This document shows, piece by piece, positions 49,198 to 60,730 of a stretch of 64,000 bases of DNA. Both the position numbers and the translations under genes were made by a program. The DNA comes from Papilionanthe hookeriana x Papilionanthe teres (taxonomy: Eukaryota > Streptophyta > Magnoliopsida > Asparagales > Orchidaceae), in contig CM040427.1 in assembly GCA_022702705.1 (NCBI GenBank), forward strand, positions 69,290,783-69,354,782, given 5' to 3'. The notes under the pieces were generated by a model. The model was given only the letters and a program-made list of their open reading frames with translations, searched no databases and was not told the DNA's origin. The number at the start of each line of letters is the position of its first letter. Within the stretch, counting starts at the first letter, position 1.

Positions 49198-52100
49198 CTA
49201 GCAACTGTGAATATTCAACAAGTCCAAGCAATGCAAGAACTTGTTGATAGTAATCGGCTTGGTCAACATATCAGCTGCATTCTCATCAGTATGAACCTTC
49301 TGTAACGATATCTCACCAGAAGTAATCAATTCTCTGATCTTGTGATACCTGACATCAATGTGCTTGGTCCTCGCATGGTACACCAGGTTCTTAGCCAAGT
49401 AAATAGCACTCTGACTATCACAATGCAACTGAACTCCACCTTGCTCAACGCCCAGTTCCTTCACTAGCCCGAGTAAGCCATAAAGCTTCTTTAGCAGCTT
49501 CGCACATCGCTATATACTCTGCTTCGATTGTAGATAATGCCACAATAGATCGAACTCGTCGATTTCCAGCATATAGGCCCTCCACCAAGAGTAAACACAT
49601 ACCCGGTTGTGGACCTTCGCCATCCAAATCACTCGCATAGTCCGAATCAACGTACCCCACAACCGAAGGATCATTCTGCCGATCGCCAAAGATAATTCCA
49701 TGTCCTACGAGTGCCCTTCGGATACTCGAAAATCCACTTGATCGCTTCCCAATGTCGCCTTCCTGGTTTAGACATGTATTTGCGGACTCGACTAACAAGC
49801 ATGAGCCAAATCGGGACGAGTACATACCATTGCATACATCGAGCGACCTAACCGCACTGGCATAAGGAACCTTTGCCATATCTTTGATTTCCTCATCTGT
49901 CTTCGGGCACTGTTCTGAAGAAAGCTTGAAATAATTTGCCAATGGAGTGCTTACGGAGCTTAGCATTGCTCATCTCAAACCTTTCTAGCACTTTCTCAAC
50001 ATAGCCTCGTTGAGATAGACACGATCGTCTTGAGCCTCTATCCCGCCGAATCTCCATTCCGAGAATCTTCTTTGTAGGACCCAAATCTTTCATGTCAAAT
50101 TCCCGGCTTAACAAAGCTTTCGAACCACGGACATCATTCATATTCTTTGCGACGAATCGAATATCATCAACATACAGTAGCAGAAAAATAAATGTACCAT
50201 CATCAAGGCTCTTAACATAAACACAACAATCATACTCACATCGCCTGTAGCCAATCTGAATCATGTAGGAGTCGAACCGCTTGTACCATTGTCTCGGAGA
50301 CTGCTTCAACCCATACAGCGATTTCTTTAACCTGCAAACCAGATGCTCCTGTCCAGGTTGAGTGAACCCTTCTGTCGCTCCATGTAAATCCGCTCCTCCA
50401 AATCACCATGTAAGAAAGCGGCTTTAACATCCATCCGCTCCGGATGCGGATCCCAAATAGCTACCAATGCAAGCATCGCCCGATTGAAGTATGTCCGACT
50501 ACGGGGAGAAGATTTCATCATAATCTATCCCCTTCTGCTGAGAAAATCCCTTTGCTACCAATCGAGCCTTGAACTTTTCCCCTTCTTTTTCTGATACTGC
50601 TGGCTTCCTTTTATAGACCCACTTGCACCCAATAGCCTTCTTTCCATCAGGAAGCTGAACTAGCTCCCAAGTGTGATTTTTCTGCAAAGACTCCATCTCC
50701 TCAACCATTGCACCCATCCACTTCTCTTTCTCCTGGCTGGTAATAGCTCCTTGAAAAGTGGCTGGATCGTCACTGCTGGCGAGAAGTGCAAAAGAGACCA
50801 AGTCTTCGTAGCCCAATCTGCTAGGAGGTCTTATACTGGTGCGTCTCTGTCTATCTCTGGCTAGATTATAATTCTGCAGATCATCTGGAATGGAATCACC
50901 AGGTGTCGGATCTGAACCTTCAACTCTCTCAGCTGGTACTGAACGCTGCTCTAGATCCATCTGCACTGTCTCTGGACTGGAACTGTTCCCTGGCGCCTTG
51001 TCTTGATTCTGCTGCAACATGGATTGCTCATCAAAGACTACATCTCTACTGATCACCGCCTTCTTTGCAATAGGATCCCAAAACTTGAATCATTTCACAC
51101 CTTTCTTATAGCCCAGAAAGATGCACTTCTTGGATTTTGGATCAAGTTTCGATCTTTCATCTTCAGGTACATGCACATAGGCAGGACAACCAGAAATTCT
51201 TAAGTGATCAAACTTAAGCTGGATTACTCGTCCATACCTCTTCTGCAACCTTGCCACCTAATGAAGCCCGAGGTGATCTATTAATGAGATAACATGCCAT
51301 ATTCACAGCCTCTGCCCAGAAGTTTTTAGGAAGTCCTGCATTCAGTCTCAAGCATCTTGCCCTTTCAGCTAAGGACTTGTTCATCCTTTCTGCAACACCA
51401 TTCTGCTGCGGTGTCTTCCGAATTGAAAAATGCCTCTGAATCCCATGCTCCTCGCAAAACTTCTTAAAGTGTGAATCTGTGTACTCTGTGCCATTATCAG
51501 ATCTCAGATACTTGATCTTTCTACCAGTTTGGTTCTCCACCTCAGCTTTCCACAGCTTGAATTTAGAGAAAACTTGATTTCGCTTCAAGAAATACACCCA
51601 AACTTTCCTAGAAAAATCATCGATAAAGGTAACATAATACCGAGATCCTCCCATCGATGCTTCCACTGGTAGGGCCCCATACATCGGAATGCACATAATC
51701 AAGAATCCCTTTAGTTTTATGCTCTCCAGGTCATAAAACTCACTCGTACCGTTTTCCAAGAATACAGGACTTACAGAATTCCAGCTTGCAGCTTTTCACA
51801 CCATGCAATAAATTCCTTTTATGCAATTCTGTCATCCCACGTTCACTGAGATGACCCAGACGCATATGTCATAACTTTGTACTATCATCATCTGACTCAA
51901 CAGAATGAACTCCACCTACAACTGTACTTCCCAACGGTTGTAGATATTACTGCGATTAACTTTCCTTTCATCACGGTCGAGTGCACCCTTCACAATCCCG
52001 ATGGTTTCCCTATCCTCATCCGCCTTAGGAATAAAACCATTTCGATGTAGAGTGCCCAAGGAAATCGATTCTTCTTCGAATCCGGAATGTGCTCGACATC

Positions 52101-53140
52101 ACATAATGTTCTAACTGTGCCATCATACATCTTAATTCGACTTCTCCAATACCGGTAATATTGCGAGCATCTATCATCACCAAGATAAGCCGAGCCACAA
52201 TTAGTTGACTCGTATGAAGTAAACCACTCCCTGTTAGGTGTTATGTGATAAGAGCACCCTGAATCAAGAATCCATGCATCCATGAACTGAGTTGCTGAAA
52301 CTGAAAGCATATCACCATCACTGGCATCTGAATTTTCACCCTGCACCACATTCACAGACTTCGACGATACATCACTTTTCTCCTCAGTCTGCTTCTTCAG
52401 CTTTGGACAATCCCTCCTCATATGACCTGGCTCCTTGCACTTGTAGCAACGAATCGTTTGTTTGCCTTTAGACTTAGATCTGGAATTTCGCCTTCCAGAT
52501 CCCTCCTTCTCTTTCTTCCTTCCACGATCCTGTTTACCCTTAACATATAAACTGTCGCCATGAGAGCTTTCCCCTGCATTCTGCTTCCGCTGGTTATGAG
52601 CCAACAACGCTGCAGTAATCTCATCAACTTTGATAGTTTCTTTCCCATATGTCAGAGTAGTCACCAGGTGTTCATAGGAAGAAGGCAACGAACACAATAG
52701 AATCATCGCTCGGTCTTCATCCTCAATATTCACATCAAGCCTTGATAAATCCATGATTATTTGATTGAAACCATTAACGTGCTGCGCCAGATCGGAACCT
52801 TCCTGCATCTTCTGCCCATACAGTTTTTGCTTCGGATACTAATTTGTTCGTCGGGGATTTCGCCATAAATCGAGCTTCCAATTTCTTCCGAACCTCCCCG
52901 GAGATTTCGGATTCATCACATGGTACATAACTTCATCCGCGGACATAATCGTATGGTTCTTGCCGCTCGTTGTTGCAATTCTTCCCAATCTTCATCCTCC
53001 ATGGCATCTGGTTTTGTTGCTCGCAAAGCCTTCAGGATCCCTTGTTGTGCCAACAAATCCTTTACCCGTGTTTGCCACAATCCGAAGTTACCAGTTCCAT
53101 CGAACTTCACCACCTCGAATTTCGTACCAGAAATCGTCAT
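49198..53140 (-). pseudogene. Copia gag-pol of the young element, frameshifted
   Basis: Gag begins at 53140 (MTISGTKFEVVKFDG). A CCHC zinc knuckle, CYKCKEPGHMRRDC, is at 52407-52448. Protease follows with WILDSGCSYH (about 52240-52270). Integrase (51214-51759) keeps TFIDDFSRK, RSDNGTEYT and TPQQNGVAER. Reverse transcriptase lies at about 50870-49950, with MDVKAAFLHGDLEE and the catalytic LLLYVDD. RNase H ends at 49198 with CDSQSAIYLAKN and HTDENAADMLTKP. Breaks by 1-bp shifts occur near 52960, 52170, 52110, 52055, 51780 and between the reverse transcriptase blocks. The expected product is one polyprotein of about 1,300 residues; as written none can be made. Confidence 0.9.
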
Positions 53141-53872
53141 CTGAAAATTGATCCTGCAACAAAATTTTCCTGCAAGAATGAAAATTGCAACGATTTTTTT
53201 TTTTTTTAAATTCTTTTAACAGAAATTTTTTTTTTCTTTGCAGCCCTGCAAAAATGGAAATCCTTCTCAGCGATTCCCTTGATTAAACTTCCGCTGATTA
53301 AGTTTGCCTTAATCAATGTTTCTTATTTCGGGAGAATATTCCTCCTTGATTCCACGCCTTCTCCGCCTCCAGAAGTTCTAGCTTAATTTAAGCCTTGATC
53401 AACTTCCAAGAAAAGCTTGATTAAGCTTCTCAATAAGCCCTTAATTAAACATTTCCAAAAAAGGCTAGAAGAAAATTTCCTATCAGGGATCCGTTTCCTC
53501 CTCCGCGTGAAGCCTCTCCCGCTGCGTCGAACTGTTTGCGCCCGGTCGCAGATCGCCGGAGTTCGCGCGACACACCTCTTGTCGCGATCCCGAACTTCTC
53601 CTCTCTGCTGGACTATCGTGCGCCTCCGCTGGCTGTCGTAGAAAACTCCCACGCCTGCTCTGTCGCCCGCGATATGCCGCGAACCTGGCAGCAAAACACA
53701 CGCCGCGAAACTGAACTGCGCCAAACTTCTCCAACCTCGAGAACCTTCGTCGCGCAACCGCCGAAATCCCTTCACGCCTCTCGTGAATTCGATCACCCAA
53801 ACTCGTCGAACTGCCCAAGCCTGCTCTGATTTTCTCTGCCCAGCGCCGAAATCTTCTATGCCCTCGAACCTC
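53141..53872 (-). other. 5' leader of young Copia
   Basis: This untranslated stretch between primer site and gag is GC-rich at 53500-53830. Overlapping ORFs on both strands (53383-53941) lack domains and extend into the LTR, so I take them as chance. Confidence 0.7.
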
Positions 53873-53884
53873 GCTCTGATACCA
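53873..53884 (-). other. Primer binding site of young Copia
   Basis: TGGTATCAGAGC on the element's strand, two bases after the 5' LTR end. It is complementary to the 3' end of plant initiator tRNA-Met. Confidence 0.9.
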
Positions 53885-53886
53885 CT

Positions 53887-54234
53887 TGTTGAGAAATTTA
53901 GGCAAAGCAAACAAGAATCGACGCAATCCAGAAGAACACAAGAGATTTAACGAGGTTCGACAAAGATGCCTACGTCCTCGGGAGCAGAACGGCGACTATC
54001 TTTTCACTATTCAGAAAAGAGTACAGAATACAGAATTCAGGATTCAACATAGGTCCTAGGGTTACAACAGGACCTATTTATAACAGTACAGTACAATATG
54101 TAATTACCAAATTACCCATGTACTAAACCGCGGGGTCTTGCCCCCGCACCCCCAACCCACATAATAAACTCCCCAGATTCGCTCGCTCCGCTCCAACATT
54201 AATTCCATATTAGGTATATGAGCCATACCTAACA
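53887..54234 (-). repeat. 5' LTR of young Copia
   Basis: This 348-bp LTR is 98-99% identical to 48761-49107. The single indel is in a C-run (about 54143-54147). Confidence 0.95.
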
Positions 54235-54239
54235 AGAAC
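54235..54239. repeat. Target site duplication, right
   Basis: AGAAC directly follows the right LTR and matches 48756-48760. Confidence 0.9.
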
Positions 54240-55279
54240 TCATCTCCGGATAGGTCTCAAAATTCTTCAACAGGTTTTAAAAATTGAAATGACCAATTTA
54301 AAAAGTAAATTAAGACCAGGTATGAATATCATCGCAATAATTTTAAAATTAAGTTAAGTTCTCCAACAAAATTAAATTATCTTATTAACTTTTCATAGTT
54401 GAAAGAGAAAGAAAAGTAACTACTCATAACACATTGAATTCACACAACAAAACATATTTGTAAAACTTTGAACTAAGTTACAAATACTTATCTGGAATGT
54501 TCCTTCAAGTGATCCTTTGACTCCTACTGACTCCAATGCAAGGTACAAGACTTCAACAACAACAACACTTACAAACTCTCACTTACTACTCTAGGAATTG
54601 AGTAGTAACACTCAAAATAACTAAAATAAACTCACCAAATACTTAAGTACAAAATATGGTGGCTCTCTAAATCTATCTCTGGATGCTGGAGATCTAGGGG
54701 GGCACCGTTCTCTATAGAAATGTCTCCTATTTATAGAGCTTCAAAAATGACCAGGGGTTGCTTAAGACACCTCTTCAAAATTAGTCCAAATTCATTGAAT
54801 CTTCTAGAAAGTAACTATGGCGCCTAGGCGTCGGGATCTGGCACCTAGGCGCCGGACTCCGTGACCAAGTCTTCGCACCCCTTCACTTTGGATCGCACCT
54901 CTTCGTGATTAAAACTGTTTTCCTGTGTCCAGATGCATTGTATCACATGTCCTATGTATTAGGAGTAACTTACAGTCTTCTAGAAGGTTTGATAACCGCT
55001 TAACGCCATCAAAATAACTGCCCAAAGTTGTCAAAAATCTTAACTGCTTCAGTATTTAACTGGAGTTTAGGTGCTGGATTTTGACGCCTAGGCGCCAGAT
55101 CTATAATTTCAGCAACTTTGCTTTTTAGCTTTATTTTTTGCTCCTTTTTGCTCCTTTTTCCTTCTTGAACTCCTTTTTTCATCACCTATATCCAAAAACA
55201 TAAAAATACCTTTCATTCAAGCATAATATTCTTAAAAATTGAATCATAAATAAGGCATAAAAATAAGTACTTTTTAGGT
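54240..55279. other. Spacer with repeated CGCCTAGGCG words
   Basis: AT-rich spacer with no gene. GGCGCCTAGGCG-like palindromic words recur at about 54830, 54853 and 55082, near-copies in otherwise unrelated sequence. It continues whatever DNA the young Copia entered. Confidence 0.5.
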
Positions 55280-55540
55280 GGATCAGCCGGCCCTCTCCAA
55301 TCGGACTTCTCAAGTTGGTCAGCTCTAGTAGACCACAATCAGCTCCAGTCGACCACAATCAGCTCCAGTCGGTCCAATCGGGCCAGTTTCAGTCAGCTTG
55401 ACCAGGTCCAGTCGGCCCAACCAGCTCCATTCGGTCTGGTTAGCTCTATTTTACCCGACTAGGTCCATTCGGCCCGGTTAGCTACAACCATCAGCTCCAG
55501 TCATCCCAGTTGACCAGCTTCGGTCGACCATCTCAAACTG
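55280..55540. repeat. 19-bp minisatellite, block 2
   Basis: Diverged copies of the CCAGCTCCAGTCGGCCCGA unit. CAGCTCCAGTCGACCACAAT occurs twice at the start. The block is followed by an AT-rich, TATA-bearing flank (55545-55690). Confidence 0.8.
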
Positions 55541-55690
55541 ACTAAATAGGGCATAAGGTATAATTATTATTTTATAATAATTCTTTTCCTATAAATAGAG
55601 GAGCATTATTTATAATAGGAGGGATAGAATCCTAATATTAAAATACATTTTCTTCTGTTCATTTGGATTCAATATTTTGAAATGTGCGTT
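55541..55690 (+). promoter_or_regulatory. TATA-bearing flank, copy 1
   Basis: After GGTATAATTATTATTTT comes TATAAATA (55590-55597), then AGGAGGGATAGAATCCT. The same order occurs at 57965-58090. A shared block of minisatellite plus TATA box suggests the promoter part (U3/R) of an LTR, but no full element was found. Confidence 0.4.
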
Positions 55691-55814
55691 GGACGTGGAT
55701 CATGCCACAAACAAACAAAAGAGTAACACATGGAGAACCAAGCCATAGAGAAGTCACTATCAACATATATTGCATTAGAGAACTCGCAAGGGAGAATAAA
55801 CGGCTCATATAATT

Positions 55815-56306
55815 GGCCTTATCCAATCAGCCTCCTTCCGATAAGCTCTTGTTGGCCCGACATATTCCTATCAGCCTGACTTGCTCCTGTCGGATCAAAC
55901 AACTCCATTTTGCTTGACCAGCTCCATTAGGCTTAATCATCTACACTTGGCTTGCCAGCTAAAGTCGGCCCGCCAGATCCAGTTGGCCCAACATGTTCCA
56001 GGCAGTTTGCCCAGCTCCAGTCGGATCGACAGGTTTCGCTCTGCCCAATCAACTCCAATTAGCTTGCCAATTCTAGTTGGCTTGACACGATCCATTAGGC
56101 TTGATTAGCTACAGTTGGCTTGCCAGTTACAGTCGGCCTGCCGGATCTAGTGGCCCAACATGTTCCAGGTAGTTTGGCCAGCTCCAGTCGGACCGACAGG
56201 TTTCAGTCAGCCCAATCAACTCCAATTGTCCTGCGAACTCTAGTTGGCCTGACCAGCTCCAGTCGGCTCGCCTTCTTCAATTGTCCGGACAACCCCAGTT
56301 GGCTAG
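55815..56306. repeat. 19-bp minisatellite, block 3
   Basis: Diverged 19-bp units. It includes a longer duplication: AACATGTTCCAGGCAGTTTG at about 55990 recurs at about 56158 as AACATGTTCCAGGTAGTTTG. The plus ORFs here are frame-open by repetition only. Confidence 0.8.
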
Positions 56307-57180
56307 AAAAATTGCTCTAATGAGAAAGTTCTCCAAAATATATATTCAGAAAAATGGTTTCAAAGGAAGATAAGTCAGAAAGGAGTGAAAACAAGCAACA
56401 AGAAAAACTCTCAAATCTCTCAGGACCCTCTTTATTTATGTTTTATTGCATTAATGCTTTTTTTTTATTTCTTCAATGTGAATTCTCCCGTAACTCTCAA
56501 GGAGCTTGCTTCTCACAAGCAAGTTTCTAAAGAGTAAAAAGAAAATGGTCTACATTTTTTTACTCTAATCAATTTAATAGCTGAATGCTATGAACAATTT
56601 TGAAGAAGCTCTTTTAAATATAGCTCGACCAAATAAATAATTAAGTCAATTAATCAGAGATTGAAAACTACAAGATCTCAATTTTGGCAAAGTTGAAAAG
56701 TTACGATGAATACTCATTGTGGGAGAGTCGCGGGCCCCCGACAAAGGATAGTGCGAATTTAACAAAACTACTTGAATTTATTTATATTCAATCTAGCCGC
56801 ACAAAAAGAGGAGGCTCCTTTCACATGCAAGACTTAGAGAACTTTCTTTATAAGACCAATTCAACTGTAATAGTGATGAGTTGGTGATCTACGAGACTAA
56901 TCCCTAAAGGTGAGCTAAAATTCCCCCAGGAAAGTATCTTGTAGGAGATCTAAGATCCTCCAAGCAGATAAATAGTTGACCATAAACACCTTACTCATTT
57001 TTACATGAACAACTTTTTAACTTGTATTTGGAGAAAAGCATGCACTTGTCTTATTGAGACAAATAAATTTAATTCCATATTTATCATTCTCTTTTTTCTT
57101 TTTTTTTTGCTGTTGCCTTTCAAAAAGATAAGAGAATCGGGAAATTAATATGTATGACAAAAATTCTCTTATATATTTTG
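56307..57180. other. Spacer, no gene seen
   Basis: AT-rich sequence. A 67-codon plus ORF (56684-56887) starts MAKLKSYDEYSLWES and has no recognised domain. Nothing else was identified. Confidence 0.5.
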
Positions 57181-57942
57181 AGGTGTTTAGATTATCCAAA
57201 AAACATGCTGAACTTGAAAAAGCTCTAATTAGTCCGGAAGGTTCTAGTTGGCAAAACAACTTCCATTTAGCTCGGCCAGTTCCATTCGGCCCAACCAATT
57301 CCATTCGACCCAACCAAATCCATTTGGCACGACCAACTACAGTCGGCCCGACAGTTTCGAGTTGGTCTGGCCAGCTACAATCGGGTTTATAGGTTCCAGT
57401 CTGCCCGACATGTTCGAGTTTGCCCGACATGTTACAGTTTGCCTAATATGTTTCAATCGGCCCGACTAGCTCCATTCAACCCGACCAGCTATGGTTAACC
57501 CACTAGCTCTAGTTCGCCCGACCAACTCTAGGGGCCCACCCAACTCTAATATGCCCGATCGGGTCTAGTTGGCATGACGTGTTTTATTCTATTTGATCAG
57601 CTCTAGTTGGCCTGCTAGCTCCAATCGCCAAACCTGCTCCAGTCAACCCAACTTGCTCCAATTGGCTTGACAGGTTCTAGTCAGCTTGGTTAGCTCCAGT
57701 CATCCTATCCAGCTTCAATTGGTTTGTCATGCTCCAGTCGGCCCAAATAGCTCCAGTTGGACCTCTCTAGTTGGCCAACTCCAGTCATCCTCGACCTTCC
57801 CTAGTTGTCCTGGCCAGACCAGCTCCAGTCGACTCAGCCAGCTTTAGTCGATCCGACCAGTTTCATTCGAATCGCCGAGCTCCATTTGGTCGGATAGCTC
57901 CAGTTGGCTTAGTTGAACAGCTCCAGTCATCCCAGCCGACAT
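57181..57942. repeat. 19-bp minisatellite, block 4
   Basis: This is the longest block. It opens GATTATCCAAAAAACATGC, matching the opening of block 1 at about 47612. Units are diverged around CCAGCTCCAGTCGGCCCGA and end at about 57942. Confidence 0.85.
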
Positions 57943-58100
57943 CCATCTCCACCTTAATGAATACAACAAAGGGTATAATTATTATTTTTATAATAAATTT
58001 TCTCCTATTAATTGATCAGTATTATTTGAATTAGGAGGGATGGAATCCTCCTATGAAAATACTTTTTTTTCTACTTTTTCATCTCTCTCAATCTCCTCAT
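57943..58100 (+). promoter_or_regulatory. TATA-bearing flank, copy 2
   Basis: GGGTATAATTATTATTTT and AGGAGGGATGGAATCCTCC match 55545-55690 in order and spacing. The TATA box itself has decayed to CCTATTAATTGA. It follows minisatellite block 4 just as copy 1 follows block 2. Confidence 0.4.
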
Positions 58101-58641
58101 CTATGCTCTATTCCTTGTGAGTGATTCACAGAGAATCTCGGACTCAACAACATTGATTCATCCAAATCAGATGTTTGCTTCATGAAAGAAAAAAATTTGT
58201 AGGCTTGGAGAGGAGGAACGCGAGAACAGGCAAGGATTTAATTATACTGGTAAGTTCTCATTTCAAAATTCTACAGATTGCAAGTGCAGGTTCATTTCAA
58301 GTGAATTTGTCACCTATCAACAGTGCTGTCAAAGTAGCAGCGATCAATGCATATTGGTAGACTGATTTTCGATGATAACCTGTTAAGTTCAAAAATCTTC
58401 GTAACTTTTTAATGGAAGTTGATGGCTCTCAAGCCTGTATGGATTCCAGTTTAGCCAGGTCTGCTTCTATCCCTTTTTTCTTGATGAATGACCCAAGTTT
58501 GTAACTTATAGCTATGCAAAGGTACATTTTGGAAGGCTTAAAAAATAACATATTGTTCTGAAGTGTATAAATAGCCCTCTCCAAAAGGCTGTTATACTCT
58601 TCTAAAGAGTTTCTATATATCAGGATTGAAAGATTTACAGA

Positions 58642-58859
58642 CCCACAACTGAATTCATATGTATTTACATATCTAACATCTAAACTTCAAATTTTTACAT
58701 ACATGCCATCTTACCTATGCATGAAACGATGTATTTCACTTTTTAAAAGTTAAAAAAGTGATATTTTGGATGTGATATGAAAAATAAATGCAAAATGTAA
58801 ACTTTAGGGGTTAAATATGTAATTATGTAAGATTTGGGCGGTATGTGTGTAAATGTCCC
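58642..58859. mobile_element. Fold-back MITE (GGGCATTTACATG family)
   Basis: ATATGTATTTACATATCTAACAT near the left pairs with the right arm. The right end is ATTTGGGCGGTATGTGTGTAAATGTCCC, the family terminus. The centre holds CTTTTTAAAAGTTAAAAAAG. It abuts the Gypsy relic on its right. Confidence 0.65.
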
Positions 58860-60730
58860 ATAAGAATATCATCAAACAATATTAAAGCAAATCGCCCTAA
58901 ATAAACCAAAAGGATACTATTCTTCATAGATTGGAATGTAACCAGAACATTTGTTAGTCCGAAGGACATCAAAACAAATTCATAAGGCCCTCTATATATT
59001 CTGAAATTTGTCTTGAAAACATCTTCTACCATTAGGGGTGTAAACGAGTCGAACACGAACGAACAGAGCCAATGTTCGTGTTCGAAATATTCGAACACAT
59101 CATTGTTCGTGTTTGGTTCGTTTAACAAACTGAACGAAAAAAAATTTTTCATGTTCATCTCGTTTGCTTATCGAACGAATTGAACACGAACTTCCTGGCA
59201 AACCGAACACGAACTGTTCGCGAAAAACAAGCTTTTTTGACAGCCCTAGCTTTGATAGCATACTTCATCAAAATGAAGCAAATTGATAAGTTATTCCGTA
59301 CACATCAGTAATTCATACTTCCTCAAAATGAAGCAAACTGAATAAGGCGTTTAGAGTTTTGTTTAGGGTTTTATTTTAATATATAGTATAGTATATTAAT
59401 TAGAATATTAGAATATTTATATTAATATAAGTACTATAATATTATTATTGTTATTAATAATTTATCATATATTATAATTTATAGAGGTTTAATTATTTAA
59501 AATATGATAAATTTTTATAATATATAATTATTTTTAAAATATCATAAATTTTTTTTATATAACTATTTTAAATTATTTTATATTTCGAACAATAACGAAC
59601 CGAACACGAACGAACACATCACTGTTTGTGTTTGGTTCGTTTAACAAACCGAACGAAAAAATTTGTTCGTGTTCGTCTTGTTTGCTTATCGAACGAATCA
59701 AACACGAACTTCTGGGCGGATCGAACACGATCTGTTCGCGAACAACGAGCTTTTTTGACAACCCTATCTGGCATGCAAAATTGGTAATACCTTGATCATA
59801 AATCAACATTTGAAAAGATTGATATCATTGATTAAGTCATGATAGTGGGCATCGAAGATGGTTACCTGATCTTAAGCTCCATGGTCATTGCAAATTCTCC
59901 ATATGCCACCTTTTTTCCGGACCAAGTGAATTGATGGTGAAACGAACTGGTACTTTCTCTGATTATTCTTGTTTTAACAGCCCTTTCACCAATTTCAAAA
60001 TTTCATAGATCTAAATAATTGGTAGCAATATGGCATGATATGAATTAGTTTTGCGTCTAGCTGCAAAGGGGGCAATTCATTCAGCTCTATGAAAATAGAA
60101 TGACATGCCTTGAGAACCTTTTGAACTGCTATAGGTGAATTAGTTATCTCATTATTGATATTGGTTTCTTTTAATGGTAGCATATGACATAATGAAGCCA
60201 TGGTATTGTGTCTAACATTTGGTGTATGATGCAAATATAGAGTGTACTGCAGCATGTTAATCATGACATTACTTGATTTGTTTTCTGTTCCGATGAAGTT
60301 CGATAGTTAGTGCTCATAGTTCGTAATAAATTGGTGATGTAGTTCTTGCCATTGTACCATAGAACCATATCAACTACTTGCACAAAAGAAGGTAGCAATC
60401 TATTACAAAAAAGGTTTGCTGGAACCATTGAATGAAACTGCTGTAGATTAAAATTTGAGCTGGTATGCATTAATACAACCTTGTAAGTGTAATGTATGAA
60501 GAAATTGTTAACCTGTCAAGGCTTGAAGCTTATTTCATGATTATCCATGAGGACTAATGGCACTTGTTTTGCATGCCGATCCTTTGGCTGATCAAATTCG
60601 TCCTTTATTAACATCAAGTAAAACATTTTTAGTTTGATAAACATGACCATGATGAAATTATTCTTTTGTGATGGAAACATAGTACTTTTGATTGTCATTT
60701 GTCCAATTGAGTTGGTGCTAAACGCTGAAC
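58860..60730 (-). pseudogene. Ty3-gypsy pol relic, split by a MITE
   Basis: From right to left on the minus strand: a protease/RT linker resembling VDMVL-W (about 60380); the pre-RT block ELNELPPLQLDAK...MPYCYQLFRS (59995-60264); LVRKKGGIWRICNDHGA (about 59870-59950), the RT entry block; and YEFVLMSFGLTNVLVTFQS...LILFDDIL (58860-59020), which holds the catalytic FDD. The order is that of Gypsy reverse transcriptase. Frameshifts and stops are many. A 734-bp MITE (59033-59766) separates the last two blocks. No LTR, integrase or gag was seen. Confidence 0.8.
59033..59766. mobile_element. hAT-like MITE, copy 5, inside Gypsy RT
   Basis: It starts TAGGGGTGTAAACGAG and ends TTTTTTGACAACCCTA. The flanks TCTACCAT and TCTGGCAT match at 6 of 8 positions. 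It has the same two-module layout and orientation as copy 4, and an AT-rich core with near-identical wording (TATAGTATAGTATATTAATTA). Confidence 0.78.

Larger units (their letters stand above)
48761..54234 (-). mobile_element. Young Copia retrotransposon, Tork/Tnt1-like, frameshifted
   Basis: This complete element has LTRs at 48761-49107 and 53887-54234 that differ by five substitutions and one 1-bp indel. It is flanked by a perfect 5-bp duplication AGAAC (48756-48760 and 54235-54239). LTR ends are TGTTAG...CAACA on its own strand. The primer site TGGTATCAGAGC fits initiator tRNA-Met and AAGGTGGAGATT is the purine tract. Gag, protease, integrase, reverse transcriptase and RNase H follow in Copia order, and their wording is close to Tnt1 of the Tork lineage. 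The near-identical LTRs imply a recent insertion, yet the reading frame has several 1-bp indels. Confidence 0.95.

Noticed and set aside
53383..53941. 175- and 152-codon minus ORFs
   Set aside because: They lie in the Copia leader, run into the LTR and across the primer site, overlap in two frames and have no domain.
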